DNA from: Stieleria magnilauensis | Lineage (GTDB): Bacteria; Planctomycetota; Planctomycetia; Pirellulales; Pirellulaceae | Direction: 5' to 3' | Assembly: GCA_007753675.1 (NCBI GenBank) | Contig: CP036432.1 | Span: 718,394 to 782,393 of the forward strand | Length of the DNA stretch: 64,000 nucleotides | Shown: piece by piece, positions 52,461-62,371 of the stretch | Numbering within the stretch: position 1 is the stretch's first letter | How the letters are laid out: every line of letters starts with the position of its first letter | Program-made: the position numbers and the translations under genes | The notes under the pieces: generated by a model | What the model was told of the DNA's origin: nothing | Databases searched by the model: none | Seen by the model: the letters and a program-made list of their open reading frames with translations, nothing else

Positions 52461-53831
52461 ATGCACGAGGAACCCAACACAAAGTCTTCACCCAGCGGAC
52501 TCACGCGGCGGGGGGCGATCGCATCGACTTTAGCGGCCGGTGTCGTGCCCTCGGCGCTGGCCACCCGGGCCTATGCCGCGGGATCAGATCGCATCAAGAT
52601 CGGATTGATCGGCTGCGGGGGCCGTGGCACCGGTGCGGCCGCCCATTCCCTGTCCACCGGACGCGAGGCGGTACTGTGGGCGATGGCGGACGCGTTTCCG
52701 GACCGCTTGCGGATCAGTCACAGCTCGCTGATGCGTGGGAAAGCTGGCAAGTCAAACATCGAACAAGGCAGCGGTTTTGGGAACGCCATCGATGTCCCAC
52801 CGGAACGTCAATACGTCGGCTTGGATGCCTACCGCCGAATCATTGAGTCCGATGTCGATCTGGTCATCTTGACCGGGCCTCCCGGCTATCGACCCCTGCA
52901 TTTCGAAGCAGCGGTCAATGCGGGAAAACACGTGTTCATGGAAAAGCCGCTGGCCAGCGACGCCCACGGCGTGCGACGGATTTTGGCGTCGGGCGAAAAA
53001 GCCCGGCAAGCGAACCTGAAAGTCGGCGTGGGGCTGCAACGGCACCATCAAGACATTTATCTGGAGGCGATGAAGCGGATTCATGGCGGTGAGATCGGAC
53101 GAATCGTTTCGATGCGTTGCTTTTGGAACACCGGCTTTCCCGCCAAAACGGCGTTGCCGCGCGAAGACTTGACCGAGCTGCAGTATCAGGTTCGTAACTG
53201 GTATTTCTTTGACTGGTTGAGCGGCGATCACATTTGTGAGCAGCACATCCATAATCTGGATGTCTGTAACTGGGCGTTCGGTGATCACCCGGTACGGGCC
53301 GAAGGAATGGGCGGGCGTCAAGTCCGCACCGGCAAGCAGTATGGCAACATCTTTGACCACCATGCGGTCAACTACGAATACGCCGACGGAACGATTTTGC
53401 ACAGCTACTGTCGCCAGATCCCCGGCTGCAGCAAGTTGGTCGCCGAACAGATCGTCGGTACCCAAGGCGTCGCAGAATTGAGCACCACGCGGTGCGCGCT
53501 CTCCAGCGGTGACAAAACGATTTGGGAATCACCGCGCAGACGCGGCAAGGATTACCAAAGTCCCTATCAAGTCGAGTGGAACGCGCTGATGAAAGCGGTC
53601 GTCGAAGACACGCCGCATCACGAAGTCGACTACAGCGCCAGCAGCACGATGACGGCGATCTTGGGTCGGCTGGCCACGTATTCCGGCAAGACCGTTGAAT
53701 GGGACGATGCGATGGCCAGTGAAAAGGTTTTGACGACCGACGCGGAATCTTGGGACGCACCCGCGCCAATCCGTCCGTTGGACGACGGGTCTTACGCGAT
53801 CGCAGTTCCTGGTCAAACAAAGGTGCTGTAA
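52461..53831 (+). CDS. Gfo/Idh/MocA-family oxidoreductase, Tat-exported
   Basis: The 456-residue protein has a twin-arginine signal (LTRRGAIASTLAAGVVPSAL). The Rossmann nucleotide site is IKIGLIGCGGRGTGAA, and the family's catalytic Lys lies in MEKPLASDAHGVRR; HxxHxxD-like segments (CEQHIHNLDVCNW) complete the active site. Such exported oxidoreductases are common in planctomycetes and act on sugars or cyclitols. Its stop overlaps the start of the isomerase-like gene by one base (TAATG), so the two form a coupled unit. Confidence 0.93.
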   Translation: MHEEPNTKSSPSGLTRRGAIASTLAAGVVPSALATRAYAAGSDRIKIGLIGCGGRGTGAAAHSLSTGREAVLWAMADAFPDRLRISHSSLMRGKAGKSNIEQGSGFGNAIDVPPERQYVGLDAYRRIIESDVDLVILTGPPGYRPLHFEAAVNAGKHVFMEKPLASDAHGVRRILASGEKARQANLKVGVGLQRHHQDIYLEAMKRIHGGEIGRIVSMRCFWNTGFPAKTALPREDLTELQYQVRNWYFFDWLSGDHICEQHIHNLDVCNWAFGDHPVRAEGMGGRQVRTGKQYGNIFDHHAVNYEYADGTILHSYCRQIPGCSKLVAEQIVGTQGVAELSTTRCALSSGDKTIWESPRRRGKDYQSPYQVEWNALMKAVVEDTPHHEVDYSASSTMTAILGRLATYSGKTVEWDDAMASEKVLTTDAESWDAPAPIRPLDDGSYAIAVPGQTKVL

Positions 53832-54748
53832 TGGATCGACGACAGTTTGCAAGCGCAACGTTGGCCGCCACGCTCGCGCCGACGCTGGTTGGACGGCAGG
53901 CGGTCGCCGCAGAACGGTCGCAGCGGTTCACGTTAAACTACGCACCGCATTTCGGAATGTTCGCCCGTTCCGCCGGTGACGATCCGCTGGATCAACTGCG
54001 ATATGCGGCCGATCAGGGTTTCCGCGCCTGGGAGGACAATCCGATGAAGGACCGTCCGGTCGAGCAACAATCGGCGATCGCCAAGGAAATGGAGCGGCTG
54101 GAGATGAAGATGGGCGTCATCTCGGCACTCAAGGGCATCTGGAACGCCGTCAATTTTTCCGGAGACAACCAGACGGCCCGCGACGAGATTGTGAACACGA
54201 TGCGGGGGATCGTCGACGTGGCTCGACGCGTCAACGCAACGTACTTGACCGTCGTGCCAGGATTGGTCGATCCCAAACTTCCGAGGGACTATCAGATGGC
54301 CAATTGCATCGATCTGTTGAAACGGTGCTGCGATGTGGTGGAACCGCACGGCTTGGTGATGGTGTTGGAACCACTCAATCGCAAGACCAACCATCCGGGC
54401 GTCCTGCTACACAGCTCTCCGCAAGCCTATTTGATCTGCAAAGCCGTCGGCCGTGACTCCTGCAAAATCTTGTTCGACATCTACCACCAACAGATCACCG
54501 AAGGAAACTTGATTCCCAATATCGACCGCTGCTGGGACGAGATCGCGTACTTTCAATGCGGTGATAATCCGGGGCGACGTGAACCCGGCACGGGCGAGAT
54601 CAATTACCGCACTGTGTTCGCGCATCTGCACCGCCGCGGCTATGCCGGCATCATGGGCATGGAGCACCAGAACGCCGGCAAGGGGATTGAAGGCGAAGCG
54701 GCGGTGATCAAGGCTTACCGCGACGTTGATCCTGAACCTGTCGCGTAG
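53831..54748 (+). CDS. Exported TIM-barrel sugar isomerase-like protein (Hyi type)
   Basis: Started at MDRRQFASATLAATL the product has 305 residues with a Tat-type signal. The xylose-isomerase-like TIM barrel of hydroxypyruvate isomerase relatives is visible: LNYAPHFGMF, MVLEPLN (metal-ligand Glu), LFDIYHQQ (His), FQCGDNPGRREPGTGEINY, and MEHQNAG (second Glu). It is coupled to the Gfo/Idh/MocA gene upstream, a pairing consistent with oxidation and isomerisation of an extracytoplasmic sugar. The exact substrate is unknown. Confidence 0.9.
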   Translation: MDRRQFASATLAATLAPTLVGRQAVAAERSQRFTLNYAPHFGMFARSAGDDPLDQLRYAADQGFRAWEDNPMKDRPVEQQSAIAKEMERLEMKMGVISALKGIWNAVNFSGDNQTARDEIVNTMRGIVDVARRVNATYLTVVPGLVDPKLPRDYQMANCIDLLKRCCDVVEPHGLVMVLEPLNRKTNHPGVLLHSSPQAYLICKAVGRDSCKILFDIYHQQITEGNLIPNIDRCWDEIAYFQCGDNPGRREPGTGEINYRTVFAHLHRRGYAGIMGMEHQNAGKGIEGEAAVIKAYRDVDPEPVA

Positions 54749-54780
54749 GCTTGTCGCTTGCGATTTAAGGAACGGGGCTG

Positions 54781-54804
54781 GCTTGCGCCAGGGGGGACGC
54801 AAGC
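54781..54804. terminator. Hairpin between convergent genes
   Basis: GCTTGCG and CGCAAGC enclose 10 nt between the convergent isomerase-like and acetylesterase genes. There is no clear T-run, so it may be a terminator or a short repeat. Confidence 0.45.
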
Positions 54805-54828
54805 TGGAAGCTTACGCCACTTGGTGGG

Positions 54829-57006
54829 CTACTGCGTCGGACGGACGTAGACTCGCAATCGTTTCTTGGGGTAGGTGCCGGCGTTGGCCGTGAAGGTCCA
54901 GTCGCGGTGCTCGCCGGTGCTATTGCCGATGCCCAGATCGGCGTTGCCGGCGGCACTCCAGTGGTTGATGGCAAAGACAGTTTGCCGTTCACCAAAGTTG
55001 TGCACCTGCATCGATCCGTAACCCGCCGTTGGGGGCGAAGGTTCGTCGCCGAAGTCATACTGGGTGCCGGATGCGTTTTGGACGCCTGCCTTGTTGCCCG
55101 GCCCGTAATTGCTGGGCCAGAATTCGAGATTGCCGGTGGTGATCGAGCGGCCTTCGGTTACGGTTTCGACCGACGAAAACACATCCATCGCTTCGACGGG
55201 TTGCTGAAATCGGGCGCCCGAGGCAGCCGTCGGGATCCCAATCATTTTCGGATCGTCGGTGAACGCCTTCATCGAGACAAACACGACCTGGTCGTTGCCG
55301 CCCCCCGAGCCGAGTTCCAGCAAGTAGCCGATTCGATCGAACGCGGAAACGTTTTCGCTCTGGTCCACGTCGTACTCAATGCGCTCGTTCAGCTTGTTCA
55401 GATCGAGGTCATAAACCAGTTGGTACTCGCGATCGATCGCCAGCGTGCTGACAAAATCGGGCTCTTCGCCACCGCGGAACGCCCCGACCGGCAATCCGGT
55501 GCCACCGGTCAAGTTGGGCTCGGCCAGTTTGTGCCACGCGAATCGAAACGCGACCGGTTTCTCGACTTCGTCAGACGAGAGGATCACGGCGTCTCCGTCG
55601 ATAGTTGCGACGGCCGGTTGGTAACCGCCGGACCCGACTCCGATCACTTCGAAATAGCTTGGCGGTTGCCCATCACGCGTCTTCAAGCCGCCTCCGGTAT
55701 TGCGGAACGTGATCTTCAACCGGTCGTCCAGGATTTCCAGTGAATCCATTTCGGGACTGTTGGCGACCAGGTCTTCTTGACCGTAGTCGTTTTTCAAGGC
55801 GAGCAGGGCCAATCGGTCGCCGACGTCTTGTTTGTTTGGCGGGTGGATGTTGCCGAGAGTGGCGATGTCGTTGATCACGACCATGCCGGTGTTGGGCACT
55901 TGTTCGACCGCGGCCTGTGCCTCCCAAAACCGCGGCAGAATGGTGGGGTCTTCATTGCCGTACTGGAAGGGAGCGATCTGGACGTAGTAGAACGGGAAAT
56001 CACCTTGCCCCCACAGGGTTCGCCAGCCGCCGATCAAGGCCTTTTTCTTTTCGAAGTACAACATGCCTTCGCCGTGGTTCGATTCACCTTGATACCAGAT
56101 GGCACCGCGGATCGGAAAACCGACCAACGCGTGGATCATGCCGTTGTAGAGCATCGTCGGGTCTTGGTGGCTTTGAAACGGCACCAGACCGGTCGGGAAA
56201 GCGGGGCTTGGCTGGACGGCGATTCCCGATTTCATCGCTTCGGTGGCCGTCGCGATCCACGCTTCGGTTGCCTTGACGTGGTTGGCCAACGTCGCCTGAT
56301 AGGATTCTGACCCGGGAGTTCGTTGAACGACGGACTGGTAGATGTCGCTCAACGCGTCGACTTGGCCAAACCCGATCGGCGGTGTCCAGGGATCGACGCG
56401 CGTGCCGCCCCAAGACGAATTGACCAATCCGATCGGCACGTCCAAGTCTTGGTGCAGCCGTCGCGCCATGAAGTATCCGCAGGCGGTGAAACTACCCGCG
56501 GTCTCCGGCGAACAAACTTGCCACGGGGCGCTGACATCCTCGAGCGGTGTGGTGGACGGTTTGCGAGGGATCTTGATGTGTCGGATCATGGGATACGTCG
56601 CCGCCGCAATTTCGGCTTTAGCATTCGCACTTGCTGCGACCGACCATTCCATGTTGGATTGTCCCGAACACAGCCAGACTTCGCCGATCAGAACGTCCTT
56701 CACTTCGATCGTGTTGTTTCCCGTGACGGTCAGGGAATGGGCTTGGTGGCTGGCTTTCATGGCGGGCAATTCGACCTGCCAACGTCCATCATCGTTGGGC
56801 GTCGCGGTGACTTTTTGTCCTGCCAAAGCGACTTCAACGGACTCTCCGACGTCGGCCCAGCCCCACAGGCGAATCGGTGTCTGTTGTTGAAGCACCATGT
56901 GGTCGCCGATGAAGCCTGGCAAACGCACGTCGGCCCTCAGCGGTGAGCACGACATCCCACCCAGTAATGCCAACACGATGACTTTCAACCCGGCCAATTT
57001 CTTCAT
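54829..57006 (-). CDS. Exported sialate O-acetylesterase-type SGNH protein
   Basis: Started at [17 protein letters not shown] the product has 725 residues with a Sec signal. Family motifs are in order: [31 protein letters not shown] (catalytic Ser), [24 protein letters not shown], and [16 protein letters not shown] near the catalytic His. From about residue 510 there is an extra beta-rich region ([30 protein letters not shown]) not present in the shortest members. It presumably deacetylates sialic acid-like or other acetylated sugars. It is monocistronic and convergent with the isomerase-like gene. Confidence 0.9.
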   Translation of the reverse strand: MKKLAGLKVIVLALLGGMSCSPLRADVRLPGFIGDHMVLQQQTPIRLWGWADVGESVEVALAGQKVTATPNDDGRWQVELPAMKASHQAHSLTVTGNNTIEVKDVLIGEVWLCSGQSNMEWSVAASANAKAEIAAATYPMIRHIKIPRKPSTTPLEDVSAPWQVCSPETAGSFTACGYFMARRLHQDLDVPIGLVNSSWGGTRVDPWTPPIGFGQVDALSDIYQSVVQRTPGSESYQATLANHVKATEAWIATATEAMKSGIAVQPSPAFPTGLVPFQSHQDPTMLYNGMIHALVGFPIRGAIWYQGESNHGEGMLYFEKKKALIGGWRTLWGQGDFPFYYVQIAPFQYGNEDPTILPRFWEAQAAVEQVPNTGMVVINDIATLGNIHPPNKQDVGDRLALLALKNDYGQEDLVANSPEMDSLEILDDRLKITFRNTGGGLKTRDGQPPSYFEVIGVGSGGYQPAVATIDGDAVILSSDEVEKPVAFRFAWHKLAEPNLTGGTGLPVGAFRGGEEPDFVSTLAIDREYQLVYDLDLNKLNERIEYDVDQSENVSAFDRIGYLLELGSGGGNDQVVFVSMKAFTDDPKMIGIPTAASGARFQQPVEAMDVFSSVETVTEGRSITTGNLEFWPSNYGPGNKAGVQNASGTQYDFGDEPSPPTAGYGSMQVHNFGERQTVFAINHWSAAGNADLGIGNSTGEHRDWTFTANAGTYPKKRLRVYVRPTQ

Positions 57007-57207
57007 CCGACTTTCCTTTCGCGATAAACCGTCAATCAAAACTACAGCCGCGGATTCTACTTGATCGGCCGGCGCGTTGGCGGCTTGTGGATGGAATCGC
57101 GTTCGAAATCAGCCGGTTGGCGTCGGCGTAAGCGGGCTGCTCGTTGATGTTGACTCGATACCATAGGCCCAATGCCACTTACTTTGGCGGTAAACGGGGG
57201 GCTTTTG

Positions 57208-57470
57208 TTAGCGGCAGGGCGCGAGCCCTCCGATCTGTCACGTCGGATACCGGACGGCTCGCGCCGTTCCGCTACCTCCCTCAGTGCCAAGGTAAGCGGC
57301 AGGGCGCGAGCCCTCCGATCTTTCACGTCGGATACCGGACGGCTCGCGCCGTTCCGCTACCTCCCTCAGTGCCAAGGTAAGCGGCAGGGCGCGAGCCCTC
57401 CGGTCTTTCACGCCGGATACCGGACGGCTCGCGCCGTTCCGCTAACGCATTCAGTGCCAAGGTAAGCGGC
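57208..57470. repeat. 85-bp tandem repeat built on the TAGCGG palindrome
   Basis: Three complete 85-bp units start at 57,208, 57,293 and 57,378, plus 8 bp of a fourth at 57,463. Each holds the palindrome AAGCGGCAGGGCGCGAGCCC with its partner GGCTCGCGCCGTTCCGCTA and an 18-bp tail (CTCCCTCAGTGCCAAGG). Units differ at few positions. There are no variable spacers, so it is not CRISPR. Confidence 0.92.
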
Positions 57471-57485
57471 ATTGACCATAGGCCG

Positions 57486-59984
57486 TCAGGCCTGGGGCAA
57501 TGCGGTGGCGAGCGTGAAGGTAAAGACGGCGCCATGTTCGGGACCGTCCTTCGCTTGAAGCGTCCCACCGTGTGCTTTGGCGATGGTGGTGCCGATGGCC
57601 AGTCCCAAGCCGAGCGCCTTGTTTTTGGTGGAGCAAAAGGCTTCGAAAATGGGGATGCCGTCGGGCAGACCGGGGCCGTTGTCGGCCACCGTCACGGCGA
57701 CGCGGTCCGCTTGCGAAATCGCAGAAACGCGCACCAGCGGATCACCGTGCGATTCTTCCAAGACGGCGTCAAAGGCATTTTTTAACAGATTGACGAGGAC
57801 TTGTTGAATTTGAACCGAATCGGCCTCGACCGATGGCAGTTGTGGGGCCGGAGTGTACTCGACGCGGATGCCGGCGACTTGGGCATCGTGTTTGGTCAGC
57901 ATCAGCGCCGTCTTGATGATTTCATCTAGATCGCAGGTGGTCTTGTGAATCGGTTCACGTGACACGAAACTTCGCAGCCGCAACAAAATTTCACCGGCGT
58001 ATTGGGCGGTGGAGGTGATTCGGTCCAGCCATTGATGGAGGCGATCGCGGTCGACCTCTCCTTCGGCCGCGACGAGATTGCCACAGGCTTTGCCGAAGTT
58101 TTGAATCGCATAGAGCGGTTGATTCAACTCGTGGGCCAGACCTCCGACCATTTCACCCATGGTGGAAACGCGAGCGACGTGGGCTAATTCGGATTCCAAC
58201 CTCTTGAGCGATTCTTCGGCGCGTTTCTTTTCGGTCACGTCGGTGACGCTGCCACGGATGATCGTCCGGCCATTTTCTTCGAGTGACAGGAGACGGATTT
58301 CGCACGGAATCTCTGCTCCTTCGGCATCACGATGTGTCCATTCAAAGATCGGCGTTTCGCCGGCGCACGCTCTCGAGATGACTTCGCGACTTTTATCCGC
58401 AGACGGCTGACCATCGGGCTGGATTTCGGGACTGATCTCGAGCGGTCCCATCTGGAGCAACTGTTCGGCGGAGTACTTGTAGAGTTCTTCCGCCGCCTGG
58501 TTCACCATGACGAAGCGTCCGGTCTGGGTGTCCAATAAGACGACGGCTTCGGGTGCGTGCTCGATCATCCGGCGAAATCGTTCTTCGCTTTGGACCAGCG
58601 ATCGCTCGACGCGTTTGATTTCACTGATGTCCTGGGCCAAGCCGATCGTGCCGATGATGGTTCCGTTGGGATCACGTAGCGGTTCGACGTAGACTTGGAA
58701 CACGCGACCGGACCATTCGATCTCTGCAGAACCGGAGGCGCCTTGGAGCGCTTCGAAATGGATCGCGATCGGGCCAAAGCTCTCGTCATCGGTCTGGAAG
58801 TACTCGAATAAGCTGTGCCCGACAAATTGATTGGGCTTTTGCCCCATATTTTTCAGCCCCGCACCGGTGGAGTGCGTGAAGCGAAGTTGGAGATCGGTGG
58901 TCCATAAGACGGTCGGCATCTGTTCGGTCAGAATGCGCAAACGCATCTTGCTGGCATGCTGTGCCGCTTCGTTGATGGAACGTTCGATCTCGATCGCCGT
59001 GCGGTCGCCGAACAACGCGATCATCTCCCGAACGTCCGCGCGGTCCTCCATCGGCTTGTCGTCCAACACCGCCAGAATGCCCAAGACCTCACCGGTTGAA
59101 CTGACCAGCGGTGTGCCGAGGTAGCTTTCCGCCTGAAACCGGGTCAAGGTGATGTCGTTGGGAAACCGTTGTTGAAGATGTTCGCAACAGAATTCCATCG
59201 AATGGTTGACCACGTTGGCCGCCGGTGTTCCCGCCAGATCGAATTCAAAATCGTCCTCCAGCTGGCCCTCGGACCAAAACGCGATGGTCCGCGCCCGCTG
59301 CGGGGAGTCCTTGTCGATGCGTGCGATGAACACGTAACGGAAGCCGAGCGATTCGGAGATGTATCGGACGAGCGCTTGGTTAAATGCCAAGCCGGTCGAA
59401 CGGGCCGTGCCGACCGTGATCATCCGCATTGCGTTTTGAATGTGCAGCATGTGGCTTTCGACGCGCACACGCTCGGTCACGTCATGGGGCAGCGAAATCA
59501 CAGCGGTGATTTGCCCCTTTTCGTTTCGACGGACGGCGTTGAACCATTCGCAATTGAGAACGGTTCCGTCTTTTCGGACATTACGGTTGGAGCATCGGTT
59601 GAAGTCGAAGTTTCGTTCCAGCAAGTCTCGGACGGACTGTTCAACTAGGGGGATGTCTTGTTCATGCACGAATGAGAATTCGTCCCAACGCTTGCCCAGA
59701 ACCTCGTCGGATTTCCAACCAAAGATTAGTTCCGCCTGCGGTGTCCAACGGCGGATGGCACCGTGTGCGTCCCATTCGATCAAGGCGACGTCGGCATGCC
59801 CGTGCAAGTCGGCATGTCGAGGATGGTCCGAGGCGATGAAATACGATTCTGCCGAGTCCGTGTCGGCGTGTGCGGGATTCTCCTCGTACTCGGACGATTC
59901 TGAATCGTCCAACGTTGCGAGTTTCGCCCGTATTTCCGCGAGTTGTGCCAGCAATTCAGCGCGAGTCTCATCGACTCTGGGCAT
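57486..59984 (-). CDS. Cytoplasmic multi-PAS/GAF histidine kinase
   Basis: The 832-residue protein has no membrane segment. An N-terminal coiled coil (MPRVDETRAELLAQLAEIRA) leads into a PAS domain (about 65-185), a GAF domain (about 190-345), and two more PAS domains (about 355-480 and 485-605). HisKA follows, with the phospho-acceptor His in GGLAHELNQPLYAI, then HATPase_c (NLLKNAFDAVL, VADNGPGLPDG, ALGLGLAIGTTIAKAHGG). All kinase boxes are intact. No response regulator is adjacent. The signal is unknown; PAS and GAF domains suggest a small ligand, redox or light input. Confidence 0.92.
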   Translation of the reverse strand: MPRVDETRAELLAQLAEIRAKLATLDDSESSEYEENPAHADTDSAESYFIASDHPRHADLHGHADVALIEWDAHGAIRRWTPQAELIFGWKSDEVLGKRWDEFSFVHEQDIPLVEQSVRDLLERNFDFNRCSNRNVRKDGTVLNCEWFNAVRRNEKGQITAVISLPHDVTERVRVESHMLHIQNAMRMITVGTARSTGLAFNQALVRYISESLGFRYVFIARIDKDSPQRARTIAFWSEGQLEDDFEFDLAGTPAANVVNHSMEFCCEHLQQRFPNDITLTRFQAESYLGTPLVSSTGEVLGILAVLDDKPMEDRADVREMIALFGDRTAIEIERSINEAAQHASKMRLRILTEQMPTVLWTTDLQLRFTHSTGAGLKNMGQKPNQFVGHSLFEYFQTDDESFGPIAIHFEALQGASGSAEIEWSGRVFQVYVEPLRDPNGTIIGTIGLAQDISEIKRVERSLVQSEERFRRMIEHAPEAVVLLDTQTGRFVMVNQAAEELYKYSAEQLLQMGPLEISPEIQPDGQPSADKSREVISRACAGETPIFEWTHRDAEGAEIPCEIRLLSLEENGRTIIRGSVTDVTEKKRAEESLKRLESELAHVARVSTMGEMVGGLAHELNQPLYAIQNFGKACGNLVAAEGEVDRDRLHQWLDRITSTAQYAGEILLRLRSFVSREPIHKTTCDLDEIIKTALMLTKHDAQVAGIRVEYTPAPQLPSVEADSVQIQQVLVNLLKNAFDAVLEESHGDPLVRVSAISQADRVAVTVADNGPGLPDGIPIFEAFCSTKNKALGLGLAIGTTIAKAHGGTLQAKDGPEHGAVFTFTLATALPQA

Positions 59985-60341
59985 CTCCCGTCTCCCGTCG
60001 TTACATGATCCCGTCGTCTTCCGCTCCTGACGTACCGCGTGCCTCTGGCGAACGTCGTCCGAATCAGTTTACAGGTTTTGTCCACGAACGGGGTGTCCGT
60101 GCATGACGCTGGGGCGTTTGACATCGCGCCGGTTGAACAGGCTTTGGAGTGACTCGCTGTGCAACGTGCCGCGAGGTTCGCCCCGGCTTTTCCGCACTTT
60201 TGGTTTCAATCGGCGTTATCTCGCCATGTCGCAGCACCCCGACGCGAACGGACCAGTTAAAATCGTCCGCTCATCCCAATGGGCCGTTGAAATGATGGTC
60301 CTGTCCATTCCCCCGCCCCCATCTCCTCCAACGGTCTTTCC
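59985..60341. other. Intergenic region between divergent genes
   Basis: This 357-bp region should hold promoters for the kinase and sulfatase genes. No gene, repeat or clear promoter was recognised. Confidence 0.5.
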
Positions 60342-62186
60342 ATGCTTCATCGCTTTCTCCGGAATCTCGGTTTGGTCGTCGCCGTCTTTGTCGGTGGAAT
60401 CGCGCTCGCCGATGAGCGTCCCAACATCCTGTGGCTGACGTGTGAAGACAACAACGTCAATTGGGTCGGCTGTTACGGCAACCCACACGCCGACACTCCC
60501 AACATCGATGCCCTGGCGGCCGAGGGATTCCAGTACATGCATTGCTATGCCAATGCCCCTGTTTGTGCCCCCTCACGCAGCACCTGGATCACCGGTGTCC
60601 ATGCGATTTCGATGGGGACGCATCCGATGCGCAGTCGTTATCCGATTCCGCACGACCGAATCCGGTACTACCCCGACCTGCTGAAGGACGCGGGATACTT
60701 CGTCGGCAACGAAAAGAAAACCGACTACAACATCGGCGGTCGAGACGACAAGAGTGCCTGGGACACCGACAAAGCGAATTGGGATCAGCTCAAGCAGCAG
60801 CAACCATTTTTCATGGTCATCAATAGCACCAAGTCCCATGAGTCCAAGGCATTCGGCGATGTCAACCAAACTGAACACGATCCCAAGAACGTTCGGCTGG
60901 CAAAGTACCATCCCGATATTCCAGACATTCGCAAAAACTATGCGCACTATCATGACCAGATGAAAAAGATGGACGCCGACATCGGTCTCGCACTGCAGCA
61001 ATTGGAGCAAGCCGGTTTGGCCGAGAACACGATCGTGATCCACAATTCCGACCACGGCGGAGTGATCGCCCGCAGCAAACGTTTTCTGTTCAACAGCGGC
61101 ACACACTGTCCGTTGATCATTCGCATCCCCGAAAAATTCAAACACCTGCGTCCCGCCGAACCGGGCACCAAAATTGACGATCTGGTCAGCTTCATCGACA
61201 TGACCAAGACCTGGCTGGATGTATGCGGTGCTGAGAAACCCGATTACTTGCAAGGCAAGGTGTTCTTGGGGCCGAACAAGGAGTCACGCGACTACCACGT
61301 CAGTTTTCGGACGCGGATGGACGAACGCTGTGACAATGTCCGTGCGATCCGCGACCGCAGGTTCTTGTACATCCGCAACTACATGCCCTACGCACCGTGG
61401 GGGCAGCACCTCAATTACCTGTGGATCATGCGGGCGACTCAGGCGTGGGAGGAACATCACAAGGCCGGCAAGACCGATTCCGTGACCGGCCGGTTCTTCG
61501 GACCCAAGCCGATGGAAGAGCTTTATGACACGTCGGTGGATCCGGACAACGTCAACAACTTGATCGACGACCCCCGCTACGCCGCCGACATCAAACGATT
61601 GAGCCAGGCACTCGACCGTTGGCAACTCGATCACTTTGATGCCGGCTTGTTGCCCGAAAGCGAAGTGGTCCGGCGAAGCGAAGCGAGCGGCAAAACGATC
61701 TTTGAGATGGTGCGAACCCCGTCACTGTACGATGTGCCCGCGTTGCAACAGGCGTCCGCTCGAGCGTTGTCACAAGATCCCGAGAACATCGATCGACTGT
61801 ACGAGGACCTGCGTGCGAAAGATTCCGGCGTGCGTTACTGGGGCATTGTGGGCTGTTTTCTGCTGCAAGAATCGACCCCGTTGGACATCAACGAAGTCCG
61901 TCAGGCGATTCAGGATGAATCCCATCATGTGCGTGCAATGGCGGCCTGGATTCTGTATCGGGCAGGCGATCGAGCGGCCGCGCAACAGTGCTGGAACCAG
62001 TTGTTGCAAGAAAGTTCCTACGCCTCGCTGAAGGTGTTCAACATCATCGATTGGATCGGAGACGGGATCGAGCCTTATGCCGAGTCGATGAAACAGTGCA
62101 ACTTTGATCACGGGGGCTACGTCGGCCGGATGAAGGAGTACATGGGGGTTGCCGAGAAACCCGAAAAGAAGAAACGGGCCAAGTAA
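60342..62186 (+). CDS. Sulfatase with C-terminal helical-repeat extension
   Basis: The 614-residue protein has a signal peptide (LRNLGLVVAVFVGGIALA). The sulfatase core begins RPNILWLTCEDNN; the formylglycine site is CAPSRST with C75. Metal and active-site regions follow (HNSDHGGV, FNSGTHCPLIIRIPE). Residues about 470-610 form helical repeats resembling HEAT/ARM units (ALQQASARALSQ, VRYWGIVGCFLL, VRAMAAWILYRAGDRAA), a known addition in planctomycete sulfatases. It cleaves sulfate esters, probably from algal polysaccharides, outside the cytoplasm. An anaerobic or FGE-type maturase elsewhere is required. Confidence 0.92.
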   Translation: MLHRFLRNLGLVVAVFVGGIALADERPNILWLTCEDNNVNWVGCYGNPHADTPNIDALAAEGFQYMHCYANAPVCAPSRSTWITGVHAISMGTHPMRSRYPIPHDRIRYYPDLLKDAGYFVGNEKKTDYNIGGRDDKSAWDTDKANWDQLKQQQPFFMVINSTKSHESKAFGDVNQTEHDPKNVRLAKYHPDIPDIRKNYAHYHDQMKKMDADIGLALQQLEQAGLAENTIVIHNSDHGGVIARSKRFLFNSGTHCPLIIRIPEKFKHLRPAEPGTKIDDLVSFIDMTKTWLDVCGAEKPDYLQGKVFLGPNKESRDYHVSFRTRMDERCDNVRAIRDRRFLYIRNYMPYAPWGQHLNYLWIMRATQAWEEHHKAGKTDSVTGRFFGPKPMEELYDTSVDPDNVNNLIDDPRYAADIKRLSQALDRWQLDHFDAGLLPESEVVRRSEASGKTIFEMVRTPSLYDVPALQQASARALSQDPENIDRLYEDLRAKDSGVRYWGIVGCFLLQESTPLDINEVRQAIQDESHHVRAMAAWILYRAGDRAAAQQCWNQLLQESSYASLKVFNIIDWIGDGIEPYAESMKQCNFDHGGYVGRMKEYMGVAEKPEKKKRAK

Positions 62187-62371
62187 TTTGGGCGCCGTAC
62201 CGACGGCCTGCATGACCTTGATCGTGGCGGAACAAATCGGTTGTTGGGCCTCGGGTGTTCCGAAAACCGATGTGGGATTAGATTCCAGACTGTCAATTCG
62301 GATTCGGCAGGCGGGAAACCGATTTCATTTGTTTCGCAACGGACACGAGCCATTCAGATAGGGCTGTTCTT

